A stretch of DNA of 64,000 nt from Acarospora socialis (taxonomy: Eukaryota > Ascomycota > Lecanoromycetes > Acarosporales > Acarosporaceae). The stretch covers positions 930,001 to 994,000 of the forward strand of contig JAMYGW020000009.1 of the NCBI GenBank assembly GCA_025617375.2, given 5' to 3'. Made by a program: the position numbers and the translations under genes. Each line of letters begins with the position of its first letter. Positions within the stretch are counted from its first letter, which is position 1. Under the pieces are notes generated by a model, which was not told where the DNA came from, made no database searches, and worked only from the letters and a program-made list of their open reading frames with translations. Below, one piece after another: positions 42,935 to 55,724 of this stretch.

Positions 42935-43756
42935 ATGGCTGTCAGTACGCACTACTACGGTTCTTCCGGTGCTGACTATATTCGTAGACTTCCGCACCCA
43001 CTTTTCTGTTCAAGATTGAAGAGATATGGCCTACGGTTGAGACCATGGACGAATTTGGAAATTGGATACCGCCGGATAGAATGAGCGGGCAGTTCAGGAG
43101 TAGCACTGCCACACAAGTCTATCGTTGGAACGCCAGCAATATCCAGACTGTGACCTCAGTGCCACCTCCCTTGCCTGCCGGTTGCAGTATCTACAAGCAA
43201 GTCACAATGTACCACTGCAACGGCAGGTTCTGGGTGGTGCCATATGACGCGACGCAGTGGAATGTATACCAGGTGCCGTCTGATGTAGACCCCTGGTTAC
43301 CGGGATGGAGAGCTTTGAAATTCGATCATTGCGCGGAGGGCGTCTCCAGCGTGGGCTTCGAGCTTCCTCACTCAAGACTTGCCGTACAGCGCCCGAACAA
43401 TACATGGCGCCCGCAGCTGTTTCCGGACGGCTATTCGGTCATCCAATCGAACAATCAACCAGGTGGACTTCAGGGGAACCTCGCTCTCATCCTAGCGTTG
43501 GGAGCATTCTCTGCGCCTCGTGGGCAAATGGCGACCGCCATAGCTACCAGCTTCAAACCAGGCCAATGGGTACCACATAGTTTAGGTTCTGGTCGTGAGT
43601 AGTTTGCAACGTCTTTCAAAACTCATTGCTGATGCAGAATTCATAGGAGAAGATGGAAGGGGTTTCGTAGTGACTGTCTACGTAGAACCTCCGTTCACTG
43701 CAGACCACTTGAGGGCGTTTGAGGATGGGCACTATGGTGGTCCCATCTTTGCCTAG
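42935..43756 (+). CDS. Unrecognised 243-aa protein
   Basis: Three exons: 42935–42940 (only ATG GCT), 42988–43594 and 43638–43756. The first intron is a textbook 47-nt GTCAGT/CTGAC/GTAG intron and the second has GTGAGT and GCAG ends; both keep frame. The protein opens MATSAPTFLFKIEEIWPTV and has no signal peptide or membrane helix. It is rich in Trp and Pro, with a QVTMYHCNGRFWVVPYDATQ stretch, SSVGFELPHSRLAV and a C-terminal GFVVTVYVEPPFTADHLRAFE. I do not recognise the family. If the six-base first exon is wrong, translation could start at ATG 43045 (222 aa). It converges on AP-1 mu. Confidence 0.6.
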
Positions 43757-44340
43757 ACTAGGACACATGTCGATGTATGGGGAAGTGGGCGGCAGTTGCG
43801 GCCATGGTGTGGCGTCTTACTGTTTCTGGAAGTTGCTTAACCTCGTCCTCTCCCTAAGCCCGAGGTGGTTCAAAACTGACACGTCAAGCTCTACCCTGTG
43901 TGGCTTGTTGTCTTACAGCAGTCACTCGCACTCGAATGATGTTTATGATGATGACTATCACTCATTAATCTGACTGTCTTCTGCTTTCCGTTCTTCCAAC
44001 TCTGTCTTTTCGTTCTCGAGACTTCCTTACGATCTAGTTTCGCCACCGACGTCTTCTTACAGCATCTCCACTCTTGAAACCTAAATTGGCAAAGGAGGAC
44101 GCACGATGCTTATTAACGCAGCCTGTCTTCCCTCCATGTACGTATTGGTTTCTTGATTTCCATTTTCGAAATTTTATTGTCTAAGATAGCATCTCCATAC
44201 GGCATGTAACGCAGTCAATTCAAGATTCCCAGCTTTCAAGGGACCCTGCATATTGCCATCCCGGCCACACTTGTGATTCGCACAACGCCTATATCGCTCA
44301 GATTGCACGAGTACCAATCATCATGATTAGCGGACCCCAC
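43757..44340. other. Convergent spacer, no gene seen
   Basis: 3' flanks of the unrecognised gene and AP-1 mu. Nothing else was recognised. Confidence 0.55.
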
Positions 44341-46284
44341 TCATTGCACATCGGGTAAGCGGACAGCGATGTCTCCCGATTGTGTAATATATCGGACCCA
44401 CGGGAGGGATGGATACTGCAACTGTCACGGGCCCGGCAGCATGTTAGCGATGAAGAAGTTCAAAAACGATCCAGTGAGCATGCAAGAATGACAGCAACGA
44501 TCCGTGCGTTGATTGACCGGATCGAGCGACCGACGTTTACTCAGCATCGTTCGTCGCAACTCAATCGGTCGGGCCTACATCCCATCGCACATAAAACAAA
44601 TTATGCGAGACAACAGCTGCAAGTGTAGTGCGCAGCGGGAACAAGAGTTCCTGGCCAGGAACCGAATTCCCGGGACCGGTTGCGCGGCTCGCTGGCGCCC
44701 AGGTGCCTGTTCCCGCATAGGAGCTTGAAGAAGGGGCATGAAAAAGGAAATGGCCAGACTCACTTTCGGCTCTATGATTTTGAGATAGCGCACCTGGATG
44801 CCGCTAGTGGTAAAGTAGGGGATCTCGAACTTGACGCTGATTGGCCTCTTGCCCTTGCCTCCCGATGCCCCGCCCATGCTGCCCCCAAAGCCGCCAGTCA
44901 TGCCGCCTCCGTGCTCGTCGTCTCCTTTGACCGACGGTAAGCCGAGCTCGGCGCGCATGAGGAACTCTTTGCCGCCGCCGAATTGTTTAATCTTCCAAAT
45001 GATGGCGGACTTCTCGGGCGCATAGTGCACGGACCCGATGTTGGTGCGGAATCGAGGGCTGTCCGCGTCTTCGGGAACAGGCACGAGGATCTCGACGTTG
45101 TTGGCTGTCGAGCGGCGCTTGAACTGTGCTTTTGCCTGTCCGCCATCCATGGTCAGCTGCCAAGTGCTTTGTGTGGCTTTGAGGGTAAGGGATCGGGACC
45201 TTCAACATGTACTCGATCCTCGATCCTGAATGTGATTCCACAACACACTCCACCCAGATAAGTGGCTTGACTTGCGTGTTTAACCGATAGCTCATGAGCT
45301 CAAACTCCCCATCCGGCGGTATGAAGCTTATCGTTCTGTCGTTCTCAAACCTTGACAACCTAACACATTGATGGAATTTAACGTCCTCCATCTCTATAGC
45401 TTTCCCTCTCGTCGCTCTCCCCGTCGTCTCGAACATCACTTTGTCGTTCAGCCCTAACCGAAGCTCTGGCATCCCGCTGAGATAGCACTTCATCTTCACG
45501 GCGCCAAGAATCTCCGAGCGCAGCACATTTCCAGTGGACGACACCAGCAGGTTGAGCGATTCTATGACATCGAGGAAGACTTCGTTCTTGCGATACCGTA
45601 TACCTTCGCTACGCCAAGAGACGGCATTCGTGACAGCTATTGGGGGTCGTGCCTGGATTTCGAGTTTGTGTGATTCTTGCGTGATGTATCTGTGTCTCCA
45701 CCTTAGTAGTTGGCTCAGATCTGTGTGCTCTACGGTTGCCTACTCCTGTAGTATCTTGGTCTCCGTCGTCTGTGGGTATCCAAAGTCCATCATCTCGTCC
45801 AGTAGCTCGTAGATGATAACGAAGTTATCTCTTATGCTCTCCTCCTCTAGTTCTTTGAAGTACTCTGTGAAAACCTCCACGATCTTATGCAGGAACAGTA
45901 GTATCTCGGCGGCGTTGGTATTTCGCTTTGTTAGGGCAAGGAGGTAGAGGTTGTTATGCCGGATATAAAGGTACTGACAAAACGCATCCTTGTCAGCTAA
46001 CGTGAGCTCCTCATCACCTTGGAAAGCTCCACTGGGAGACACTGAGCCTAGACAAACACACGTTGATGCCTTCGTCGGAGAAGCATGGAGGGACGGCGGA
46101 GCTCTCCTCCTCAGCCTCACTCAACAACACCGGAAACTTTTCGACTGCTGACATAGGAATGTCTCCCCTGTAATTTCGTGCAAGAAGAGTCTAACACTTT
46201 CCATCAGGACATCATCCTCACTGCGCGCCGCACTTTCAAGCCCACCTTGCCTTTCAAGTCGAGAAAGAAAACGGCCGACGCCAT
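44341..46284 (-). CDS. apm1: AP-1 clathrin adaptor complex medium (mu) subunit
   Basis: Six minus-strand exons (46284–46246, 46190–46062, 45973–45744, 45689–45200, 45135–44764, 44421–44341) give 446 aa. The first exon encodes MASAVFFLDLKGK, followed by TLLARNYRGDIPMSAVEKFP and the longin fold. YLYIRHNNLYLLALTKRNTN and the linker FGYPQTTETKILQEYITQES follow. The mu homology domain has SEILGAVKMKCYLSGMPELR, FHQCVRLSRFENDRTISFIP, LIWVECVVESHSGSRIEYML and a closing LQYPSLPWVRYITQSGDIAV. The sequence pattern is that of AP-1 mu rather than AP-2 or AP-3. It recognises tyrosine-based sorting signals at the trans-Golgi and endosomes. The last intron is 342 nt, several times longer than the others, and carries palindromes. 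Confidence 0.94.
44647..44662. repeat. Perfect 16-bp palindrome in the last AP-1 mu intron
   Basis: GTTCCTGGCCAGGAAC reads the same on both strands. It lies in the 342-nt intron. A second inverted pair in the same intron, CGACCGA with TCGGTCG, adds to its folding potential. Confidence 0.8.
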
Positions 46285-48761
46285 GTCGCTGGGCTCTCAG
46301 GCTCGAATCCACGAGCACTCACAGCAAGCAAGATTGATAATTAGGGCAGTCAGTATGGCCGACCTGGCCACATTGTCAATAATAAGCTGCTCTCTGCTTG
46401 CCGTCAACAGCCAGGTACACGCTCGTATCAGGCTGGCGTGCGGTGAATTCCACAACCCAGTCCCGATACGTACTAGCTCGAGCCACCGTGACTGAAATCT
46501 TCAACGCAAAAACCTACTGATTTTCCTACTTCAACGCGCCCAAAAGACAGTGCAACTCAACAGGCTTACAACTGGCCTGGCATTCTGTCAGGACCGACTG
46601 TGGGCGCATCTATTGCTGAATCTTGCGATTACGAGGCTGCGGAGACGGATACATCATGCTTTCATAAGAACTGGCCAGGTACTTTATCTACTGTTGCTTG
46701 GGCGGTGTCAGAGAAACCGGACATTTTATCAACCTGAATATACGGCAGTCGTTGGTCACTTCTGGAAACGTTTCTTCTTCTTCTGTTTTGCCAACTGCGT
46801 ACTCCATTGTACTACTATCATTTTGTTGGTTTTTGCTCAATACCGTTGTGGCTCGGATGAAGTACTCCGCAAGCTATGCATTTTTCGGTCAATATAAACT
46901 CGTTCTCATTTATGACAATCTATTGTGGAGACCTCCATATACAGCCAGCTTTTCGCACTGGTTGGCGTCTTGATGTATTGGAGTGCTCCATCGGCATTCA
47001 TCCACGACCCAGAACTCCTTCTAATCTAAAGCACTGCCTGTATGACCACAGTAGGGCGTGCTCAGGCAAGTGTCAACATCGTTGACGCCGTTGGGAGTCG
47101 TTATTGTGTTTCTTCAGAAGAGAAACATCCCAAGAAGTCTGAGCACGGATATCGTCAGTGACTGCCTGAATGGGCGTCACGTAAGCCACCCCCGTAGTGG
47201 CCTTGGTCCCAGCAACGAGCATGCCAACAAGCTTTGTTCAACACAAAGGCACCTGAATCCCTTCTTTGGAGATGCTCTCGCCACTATCACCGCATGTTGC
47301 ATCTTTTTTGCACGTCTGAGCAGCATCAGCCCATCACCCAGCTTCATTGCTCCACTCGCTGGTTGCATCGCCTGGCTTCAATGCTGTAAAATCCGGGTGG
47401 GTTTGGTGGGAAGTCTGGCACCCAATGCACGTTCTGTCAAACGAGGTAGCAAGAGAGCTATGATAGAGAAAGTTGTAGACTTACAACATTTGACCGAGTT
47501 GAGACGGCCACACAACAAAGAGACCCCAGTCTAGAAGACATCCCACAGGTGCAAAATATATTCCCTAGTTATCAAGGCATGTCCAAAGCTCGATCAAACT
47601 ACTTCGCTATCTAGTACATCCTTGACATGGAATCGATGAGCACTTGCGTTCCGGGTAATCGTTGTTTTGAATTACCTGGAGGACCTCAGACAAGCATGTA
47701 AATTCAAACATTCCTGCTCCCTCTTATGAGATCAATTTGATCGAGACCGAAGTCAAATGCCATTTCCATCCTCTTGACAGACTCCATAGGTAGTGTGGAG
47801 GAGAATCGCAGAACACATATTCGTTTGTTTTGATTTTACTTGGAGGTCCTCAGATAATAATGTAAATAAAACTCCTGAGGATAATGCTCTCCTAGGGAAA
47901 GGTCAACTGACGATGGGGAGCTCTTCGAGTACGAGTACTTGCAATCGCGAACATTGACGACCTGAAATTGTACAATGGGAAAGAGCATATCTTGACGGTG
48001 AAGAACTGAATATAGGAGGATCCACGAAAGTCACAATCAGCGAGTTATACCTAGTCTTCGCTTTTACTCGTAGTTGCGTAGCGGGAATTGTGAAGAACAA
48101 TTTCTCGCAGCGCTGAAGTTGCCCTTGGTCTGGCGTCAGGAGCTTAAAATTGGAGAAACCTCGCAGCCAGCATTAGTATTATTATTGCGGCAAAGATGTT
48201 GCTTTGCATCATAACGTACTTTGTACAGAAGATCAATTTGTGTTGTTGCGAGTCACGGCGACACCACCCACGGCCCTGCCCCTCCCCCACTTTGGACCTG
48301 CATGAAGCCTAATCCAGCCGGGTCATCGTCTGTTGATGACCTGTCAAAGCTGTCCGTCGGCCCATAGTGCGGTAATCCCTGTACCACGTCAGCTCCATTG
48401 CAGCCGTTCATTCGTCCTCGAGTCCCTGATGGGTGTGTCTCGTGGAACTTGCAACTTGCTGGCCTGCAATGCGCTGGTCAAATTCTGCAGAGGCTACATT
48501 GATCTTCCTCGCTATCGTCCCAGGAGTGCCAGTTCTGAGATACAGTTTGCACGCCTTTTCCAATCGCTCACAGTCTCCTGGTGTCGGGTGGTATATCGCT
48601 CCTAAAGCATCAACGAAACCGTGGTTGAATTGCCTCTTCGTTCCAACAATCGCGCGTTGTCGCAAGCTCTGTGCGACATGCCATGATGTCGATCATACGG
48701 CCAAAACGACCTGGCGATATCAGTCTTGATCTAAGAGAGGTGCCAGGCGTCTCGAGGCAGC
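46285..48761. other. 2.5-kb gene-poor region with a diverged direct repeat
   Basis: Divergent promoter region of AP-1 mu (-) and the RasGAP-like gene (+). Frames up to 158 codons show no motif. A diverged direct repeat pair lies at 47661–47708 and 47823–47871. No RNA gene was recognised. Confidence 0.45.
47661..47871. repeat. Diverged direct repeat pair, about 48 bp each
   Basis: Copy A (47661–47708) and copy B (47823–47871) share TTGTTTTGA, a TGGAGG(A/T)CCTCAGA core and ATGTAAAT in the same order and spacing. They are about 162 bp apart. The core holds a short GAGG/CCTC dyad. The origin is unknown. Confidence 0.6.
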
Positions 48762-51700
48762 ATGGATAAGTCGTATCAGTCATATTCCCCACCGGCGCCG
48801 GCGCACAGCTCCCCTCGTACGTACTCCTACTCCTAGTGACCTTATGCCACTCCTCTCGTTTTCGTCTGACAGGCCTCTGCCGGAGTAAGAACTCGGGCAG
48901 CCCTCATGGCTACGTTGCAGGTGTCCCTTTCGAGAATACTGGGCTGATGTCTAAAGCTGTTTCGCCGACAATTACTCAGGTGTCCTCGAGAAGCCCTACG
49001 CCATCCCCAACAGAATACGATGCGGGATCTCAAGACAGTTCGGCCCGAAATTCGGGCACTACAACTGTCGCATCTCCTTCTGGAGATGTTAGGAAATTGA
49101 TATGTCCACAAGGCGGGATTCCGGATGAGGAACGCATTGCGCTGCTGGAACCCCTGACTCCATTGTTGCCCGTGTCTATTCCGGCCAGACAAATTGCCCA
49201 AATACATCTCCAAGACTCTCGATACGCCGATCCTTGTGTCCCCCCGGCAGCGTTACCTCCTTCGTCGACCTCACTCGCTGAACTCTCACATTTGCTTCAT
49301 CTCAGCGCTGATCAGAAGAAGCGTCTAACTCAGCTACAGACTAGGTTACACAAGGGCCTTGTTTCCGTGGCCCTCTTTGCGCGTCTGAAGAATTGTAACG
49401 AGCTTGCGTTTAGGTCACTCGTGGACAGCTTTCGGTCCGATGACAAAAAAGGGTTTGCTTCACTGTACAATGCAGTCCAGGATGTCCGGAGATCTTGTGA
49501 GGAGACATGGCGTCATGCTGAGCTTGAATTTGGTGTGTCTCCAAAGGAGGTCCATGAGACGGGGCCTGCCACAGGACAGGATCCTGCATTCATCCATCAA
49601 TTGCCCACTTGGATACAGGATGACCTCCTTGGCTTTCTTTCTAAAATCAGAACTGATCCGGACTTTCTGGCCAGCCGGATAGCCAGCTTATCACCTGCGG
49701 AACTTGCTTCTTTGACCGCATTCCATCAGGCTTTGGATACGGTTGACTCGGTCATGCCTGGCCAGCCACGTGGAAGACAGCTTGGTCATAGATCCAACCG
49801 CAATTCGGCCTTTCTTCCTACCCCAGTAGAACGTCTACTGTCATTTCAGCGGCATGATCCACTCTCAGCATTGCTCCACACGTGTTTCGCTCCGTCAGAG
49901 GATCTCCAACGCGTGAGGATCTGGTCGACTACTTGCGCTAGGATGATCACCGAAGGTAAGAGTGGCTCCGAGCAGTTGGTTTGTTCAGTCTTCAACGCTT
50001 GGGCGGCCATGAAGGAATGGCCCTTTAAAACCAACCTGGAAGTTTATCTATTACAAATGCTACAGGAGAGTGCGCCTCTACTCGAAGCAGTCAGTGAATC
50101 ACAGCCAGGAGCCAAAGGTTCAACAGACTTGCGTAGTTCCAAGGATGCCATTGCACTTGAGGATTTCTTTGATATGGCCCTCAGGAGACTCTTTGAGATC
50201 CTTGATGACGAGAGGCTTGGATCACCAATTCCACCTGGCGTCTTTGAGCTTAGTCGAGCCATCTTGGATAAGGTTGAAGATCCGAAGAAGCAGCTTGCTG
50301 CCGAAACTTTCATTGTCTCCAAGTGGTTCTTTTCTACGTTCTTATCAAATGCCATTATATGTCCAGAGGTCAGGCCGTTCTAGCCGTAGCTTACCCAGAA
50401 GTTAGCTTACTGACATGTAATAGAGCCACGGTATCATGCTGGACTATCATATCAGCGAGATTGTCAGGCAGAAGTTGTTAAAGGAGATAAGCGTGCGGGC
50501 TTCAAAGCAGGTGTTGGACTTGACAGCCAACTGGTGAGAGGCTCAAATTCTTCGTTTGATTACTCTGCTTAAGCATACATTTAGGCGACAACATATCTCT
50601 ATATTGCCGGAAATTCGAACCCACATTGAGCACATCTTGTCTCAAGTCCGGGAACCAGAGTCCAACAATACGTGGTCATCGAGTCTCTTACCAACGTCAG
50701 TATCCGCACCACAGGAGACACTAGACATCCAGCCTTTTATCGTGGTCAGTCCATCAGACCTGATCACGTTGGTCAAGACGCTATTCCCCGAGACACATCA
50801 GTCATCACTCACCCCAGAGGTGGATATACAACCTTCCGGACTGCGTTCTAGCGCGTCATCTGTCTCTGCGATGTCTTCATCGATTTATCCCACCTCTCAG
50901 TCACAGCGTGGCTTTGACTCGGTGTCTGTCTTTAGCACAAGCGGTTCTTCTATGACCAGTGATACAACTTCCCGCGAGCCGCTCCTTGATCTTCTGGGTC
51001 ATCAAGTAGAGCATTCTATTTCTAATCTCAAATCCTCCTCGACGCAGAAATTGTGCAATGTTCACCCCGAGTACGGGGACAAGGTATTCCAAGGGCTCAG
51101 CCAGAAGTTGAGATTGGCATGCTCCGAAATGTCTCGTATTCTGGGACCGGATATCCTGGGGGGAACCTGCCATCCTTGTGCCGAACAATGGGCTATTCTC
51201 TTCGTTTCCGCCGATGGCACACGCTTGTCATCGGAAAGACACATGATTGGAGCAGTAGACGATGATGAAGACTCTGAACAGGAATTTTCCGGAAGCGACA
51301 GCGGGAAAGACGAAAGCTCCTATTCGGTTGGCTTGGGAGCAGACTATCACGCGCTGAAAGAGGCTGTCGTAAAGCTCCTGACCCAATTTGACCTTCCCCA
51401 CGAAGTTGCTGTCCAGGGCAGGGAAGAGGGTTTCACTAACCATCTAGCAATGTACCATCAACGGCGCCACCCAGTCCCAAAAAAGGCAAGCGGTATCCGC
51501 CGCTCCGTACCATTTGCATCGAAGAACCCGTACTACAGTCACAGTCAACCCTTAGATCTGACAGCTGACGGGTCCCAAACAGCTAGAAAGCCTGCAAGAG
51601 CTTCTGACATTCAGCAACGGATAGATGAGACTGTGTCTAAGGAGGCTGATATATCATCCGCTCTTACGATTGAGTCTCTACTGAACCTTGCTTTGAATCG

Positions 51701-54152
51701 CTGTCAAGGCCACTACGATTTCCTGGCCGCACATTATTGGTGGACGGCGCTGCAGCAGCTTCGACGCTTATCTTCTAGCTCTCTCGCCCACGATGGGTAC
51801 GGCCCTTTGCTGCAATACTTTTCTCGCGATGCACGAGAAGCTTTGAGGCAATGTGCAGGCGCGATTGAGGCGTCGGAGGCTTGGCTTGTATGGCTCAGAC
51901 AGATGCGCACTCGGCGGTCGAGGCTCCTGGAGGAGAAGTTTAACGAAGTGGAAACCTTGCGGGACAAAATGTGGTATGTTACGGATGTGAAAAATTCCTC
52001 CGCATACGAGAAGACGAGGAATATGGTTATAACTCTGAAGAGAATGGCACGGCCACCCACACTGTCGCAAAGCAAATCACACAGTATATCTCGACCGCGG
52101 AATCCAACACGATCCTCAACAAGCGCCTTCACAAGCAACACAGAAGCCCAGCTATTCGAGATTGTGGCTGCTTCAAGAGAGCAAGGGGGACCTAATAAAC
52201 TTGCTGATGGTCAAGCGGACAAGACCCAGAAGTGGCTCATGCAGTCAGGGGTCGAAAACTTCTGCAAAGGGGAGGAGAGGATACACCGGTTTTGTCTGGA
52301 AGTACAAGAATGTGTGAATAAGCTTGTTGGAGAGCACATGTTTGACGGCCCGGTCCTTTGGTCTAGCGAACTCTACCTCAGGGAAAAGGACCTGCACCAT
52401 GACGGTCGTCGGGACGGTACATTATCGGTACCTGTTCTTACGCCAATTGGAAATCGAGACTTCGATTTGGCCTTTGCCCGACCAAAATCTCAAGGTCACA
52501 GCTTCAACTCCCGTTCGGGTCAGGGTATGTATGCCGTGTACGGTCGGAACGCGTCGCAACATAGCTTTCAGTCAGGTAGGTGGAACATATCAAGAGACAG
52601 TGATGCCACGCATCGAGGGGACTTTCAAGACTACTTTGGCAGCGGCAGTCCGGTGCTAGGCATCGATTCTTCTGCCACTTTCTGGTCTCCTTTCGAAGCT
52701 CAAGAGAGGTCGCTCGAGTCTAGTCCAAGATCCCGACCTGCTACTGCACCGTCCACGAACGATAAGAACATCTCCGAGGTTGTAAATAGTACTAGATGGA
52801 AGAAGGGTACCTTTCTTTTAGCTCTAAAACAACAGTTGACAAGCTTGCTGTTGAGCGACCTTGGCACCATTCTGTGGTGTCGTGGAAGCGAGACTGATGC
52901 ATGGTTTTCTGGTGATCTAGGCCGAGACTGTATGCTCAGAAGTTGGGTCAGCATTGATGGTGGGGAAGGCAAGCAGGAACTGTTGAAACCCCGAGCAGGT
53001 AGGAGACTCAGCGATGAACATGACCAGAAGACGCTGGAAGAGAGACGTCGCTCAAGTTCGAGCTCCACAACAAAGCCGTTGCAAACCTCGCAAGATACGA
53101 ACTCTGACATAGTCGTTAAAGCGGAGCAAGGGTCTCCTGTCAGCCAATCTGATCCCGCAATGAGCAACGATCCAATGCCCCAGCACAGCGAGGAAACCCA
53201 GTTTCCTTATCGGGCTGCATACCGCCGCTTGCTCTGCATATTCTCGACTCATCCCAACCCAATGAGCAAGCTACAGGCATTGTACGATCTGGAGCGTCTT
53301 ATCATTATCTCTATAACTTCCCAACCCAAATTCATAAACCACGCTTCAAAGGTCTCGAGAGCATCCGAGAAGGATCTACCTTCGTCCACCCCTATGTCCC
53401 GATCCGGCACTCGAGGCGTCAACATCCCGATGACCAAAGCGACTAGGTTGGAAGAAGTAATCGCAAACTGTGAAGAGAGGAGGTTCAACACCATAGTCTC
53501 AGCTGAGAGGTCAGCACCACTTCGGAGCTCAAAGGCCGCAAGGGGAATGCCAAGCACAGATGATGTGGTGGATATGATGCAAGAGCTCCTCCAGGATAGC
53601 GAGATCCGTCCGAAGACTATCTTCCGCGATCTTCAGTATATTGCTGCGTTCGTTCCGGCCGACATCTTGGACAAAACCGAGCGAGGTAAGGCATTTTGGG
53701 ACATCGGTCTGGCCGCGCTGGGCCTCAAGCAAGACATCTGCCGGACTATGGTCGAGATCGCGGACGGAGTAGTCGCTTATCATGCCAACAAACGCAGTCA
53801 GATCCGACCAATTCCAGAGGCCGACATCGAAGGGCTCGCACGATATGGGATGGAGGATGCGGCGCGAATGTGGATGATTACGGCGAAAGAGGGCGATCCG
53901 GTCGCGGAACGGGAACTCGCCATCTTCTACTTGACACATCCCGAACTTCTGCCGAGAATCATGCTACCCCTGACGATGCCGCGGGACACATTCAAGGCCG
54001 AAATGATGTACAGAAGGAACGAGGACCCTACCCGATCCGATCCGCAAACGATGTGTGTGGCCATTCACTGGATGGAGCTATCGGCAAATGGTGGGGACAA
54101 GCTCGCAAAGCAGTATCTCCGCCACCGAGACGAATTGAATGCAATTCCATAA
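48762..54152 (+). CDS. Large RasGAP-like conserved fungal protein with Sel1-like C-terminus
   Basis: Four exons (48762–48816, 48921–50368, 50424–50533, 50585–54152) give 1,726 aa. The first exon encodes MDKSYQSYSPPAPAHSSP and is joined by a GTACGT–GCAG intron. Without it the frame has no upstream ATG until MSKAVSPTIT. Residues about 486–507 read KWFFSTFLSNAIICPESHGI, spanning exons 2 and 3. This resembles the Ras-GAP helix signature (FLRFxxPAIxxP-like), and the helical region around it (DQKKRLTQLQTRLHKGL onward) would be the GAP-like domain. The last 150 residues (IEGLARYGMEDAARMWMITA, ERELAIFYLTHPELLPRIML, AIHWMELSANGGDKLAKQYL) look like Sel1/TPR-like repeats. A DPV-type Ser-rich middle separates them. 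The exact function is not recognised, and GAP activity is inference from a weak motif. Confidence 0.7.
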
Positions 54153-55724
54153 CTCACTCACGATTGAGCCCCCTGTACCGATGGAAAAGCTTTGTCCAGG
54201 TTTTTGGCGTCCACTTTGCGGAGTATAGGTATATCCCGGAGAGGTCCGTTTTATTTTATTTTATCGATGGCGGCTTGTCTTTCCAGCTATTCCAAGTGGA
54301 GGCGTTTTGTATTCGACTTATGGGTGTATGTGTATGGTTCGGAGGCTATCTCATTGCGCATAGCTGGTCGCGTCATACCATCCGTAAGGGGCTGCACTAT
54401 ACAGGCTTCTGCTTCTGCATTCACAGATAGATTGATGCTACTTCATGTTCCGGCTACGAAGTGACATCAAGCCGCGGTCTCGAAAAGGCTTTCCGTGATC
54501 AGCTCGCTCATCCCCGCTGTCCATTACCAGGTTATCATGGTGCCACAGCTGCAGGCATTCTGGTGTGACCTCCTCTATTTGACTGCCCGTGCAACGACAT
54601 GCGATGGCGTTCGGCGATATTCAGAAAGGGGCTGCGGATCGGTATGCGTAAGTTCAGTTGTGCCACGCATTGCGCAAGAAGTCTGTAGGGCTTACCTTAC
54701 TGTTCCTCAGCATATTTACACTACATTGTGGTTCATACAGGTGGTATCCGATGCAAAGAACCCCCCAGTTCACCAAGCTATCATCCTCGCATACAAAGTT
54801 GGGTGCCTCTTTAAATATCCGATACAGTCGTACTACAACCCTAAGAATCGCTCCCGCAGCAGCCACGGATCTAGCTGCTGCAGTCTTCACACCACACCTC
54901 ATCTCGCACGAGCCTGCCTTCCTTGTGAACCCAACGCCAAAGATTAGCTCCGAGAGAATTGTGGAGGGCTGAAAGATGCAATCATGCACATGCACTCGTA
55001 ACATAGCTTTGCATGCGGCAAGCCGGCTTCGCAGCCGGTTGGATTCCCATCTACATATTTCGCGCAAAATCGAACAGCTGGGAGCCCTGGGACAGAACAG
55101 AGTGGGTCAACTGCCAATAAATTAAGCATTTCTGCATCATACCTGGTAGTTGTGGTTCATACGATGTACGGGAGTACATAGTCGGAGACATGAGAGAAGC
55201 TTTCTTCGTACTCCGTACTTTGCTCATCATGAGTGAGTGCGGTTACCGCGTGAAAAGAGCATCTGACATAAGCCCACCATACACACGCCTTACCCGGTGG
55301 GTATGACATGGGTGGAGAGTGCGCCATAGTTCATAGTTCGTTCCCCACATGATGATCCCACTCTGCACATGCACCACATCTCACTCATCCAGCATCCAGC
55401 ATCCAGCATCCAGCATCCACCATTCATATTCACTCATTCCTTCTGTAGAAACGGCAGATGAACAGACCCCGCTACCGGACTGTGATTGGTGACACGGACT
55501 CAGCTTTCTTCAGCTTCGATCCCGGCTTTGGCATATTTTCCAATCTGTCCCTGCTTGGTCCACATCTTGATAATTCCATTTCGTAAGGACCCTTGAAGCT
55601 ACCGTCTTCTCGAAGCTACATGCTCATTGTCGCTCTTAGTAGTGAACCGCTCTTTCGTTAGCACGTGTCAAAAACCATCGGTTCCCTCTTCTCCGTCAAT
55701 ACGGAAACTCAACATCATTCCATC
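54153..55724. other. Intergenic, 7-mer tandem repeat, no gene seen
   Basis: 3' flank of the RasGAP-like gene and promoter of GLC8. It contains a CATCCAG tandem at 55386–55420. One 137-codon minus-strand frame at 54654–55067 has no convincing family sequence. Confidence 0.5.
55386..55420. repeat. CATCCAG heptamer tandem repeat
   Basis: Four perfect copies of CATCCAG followed by one variant (CATCCAC). They lie about 305 bp upstream of the GLC8 start codon. Confidence 0.9.

Noticed and set aside
42607-42936. 109-codon minus-strand frame ending at the start of the 243-aa gene
   Set aside because: It overlaps the probable promoter of the plus-strand gene and has no family match.
43940-43975. TGATGATGA box resembling a C/D snoRNA C box
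   Set aside because: The nearest CTGA is only about 25 nt away, too close for a C/D snoRNA, and no closing stem is present.
47058-47534. 158-codon plus-strand frame
   Set aside because: No motif, no good splice signals and no composition resembling the neighbouring genes.
54654-55067. 137-codon minus-strand frame with a hydrophobic stretch vaguely like a PTH11 helix
   Set aside because: There is no second helix, splice chain or conserved motif; the resemblance is likely chance.
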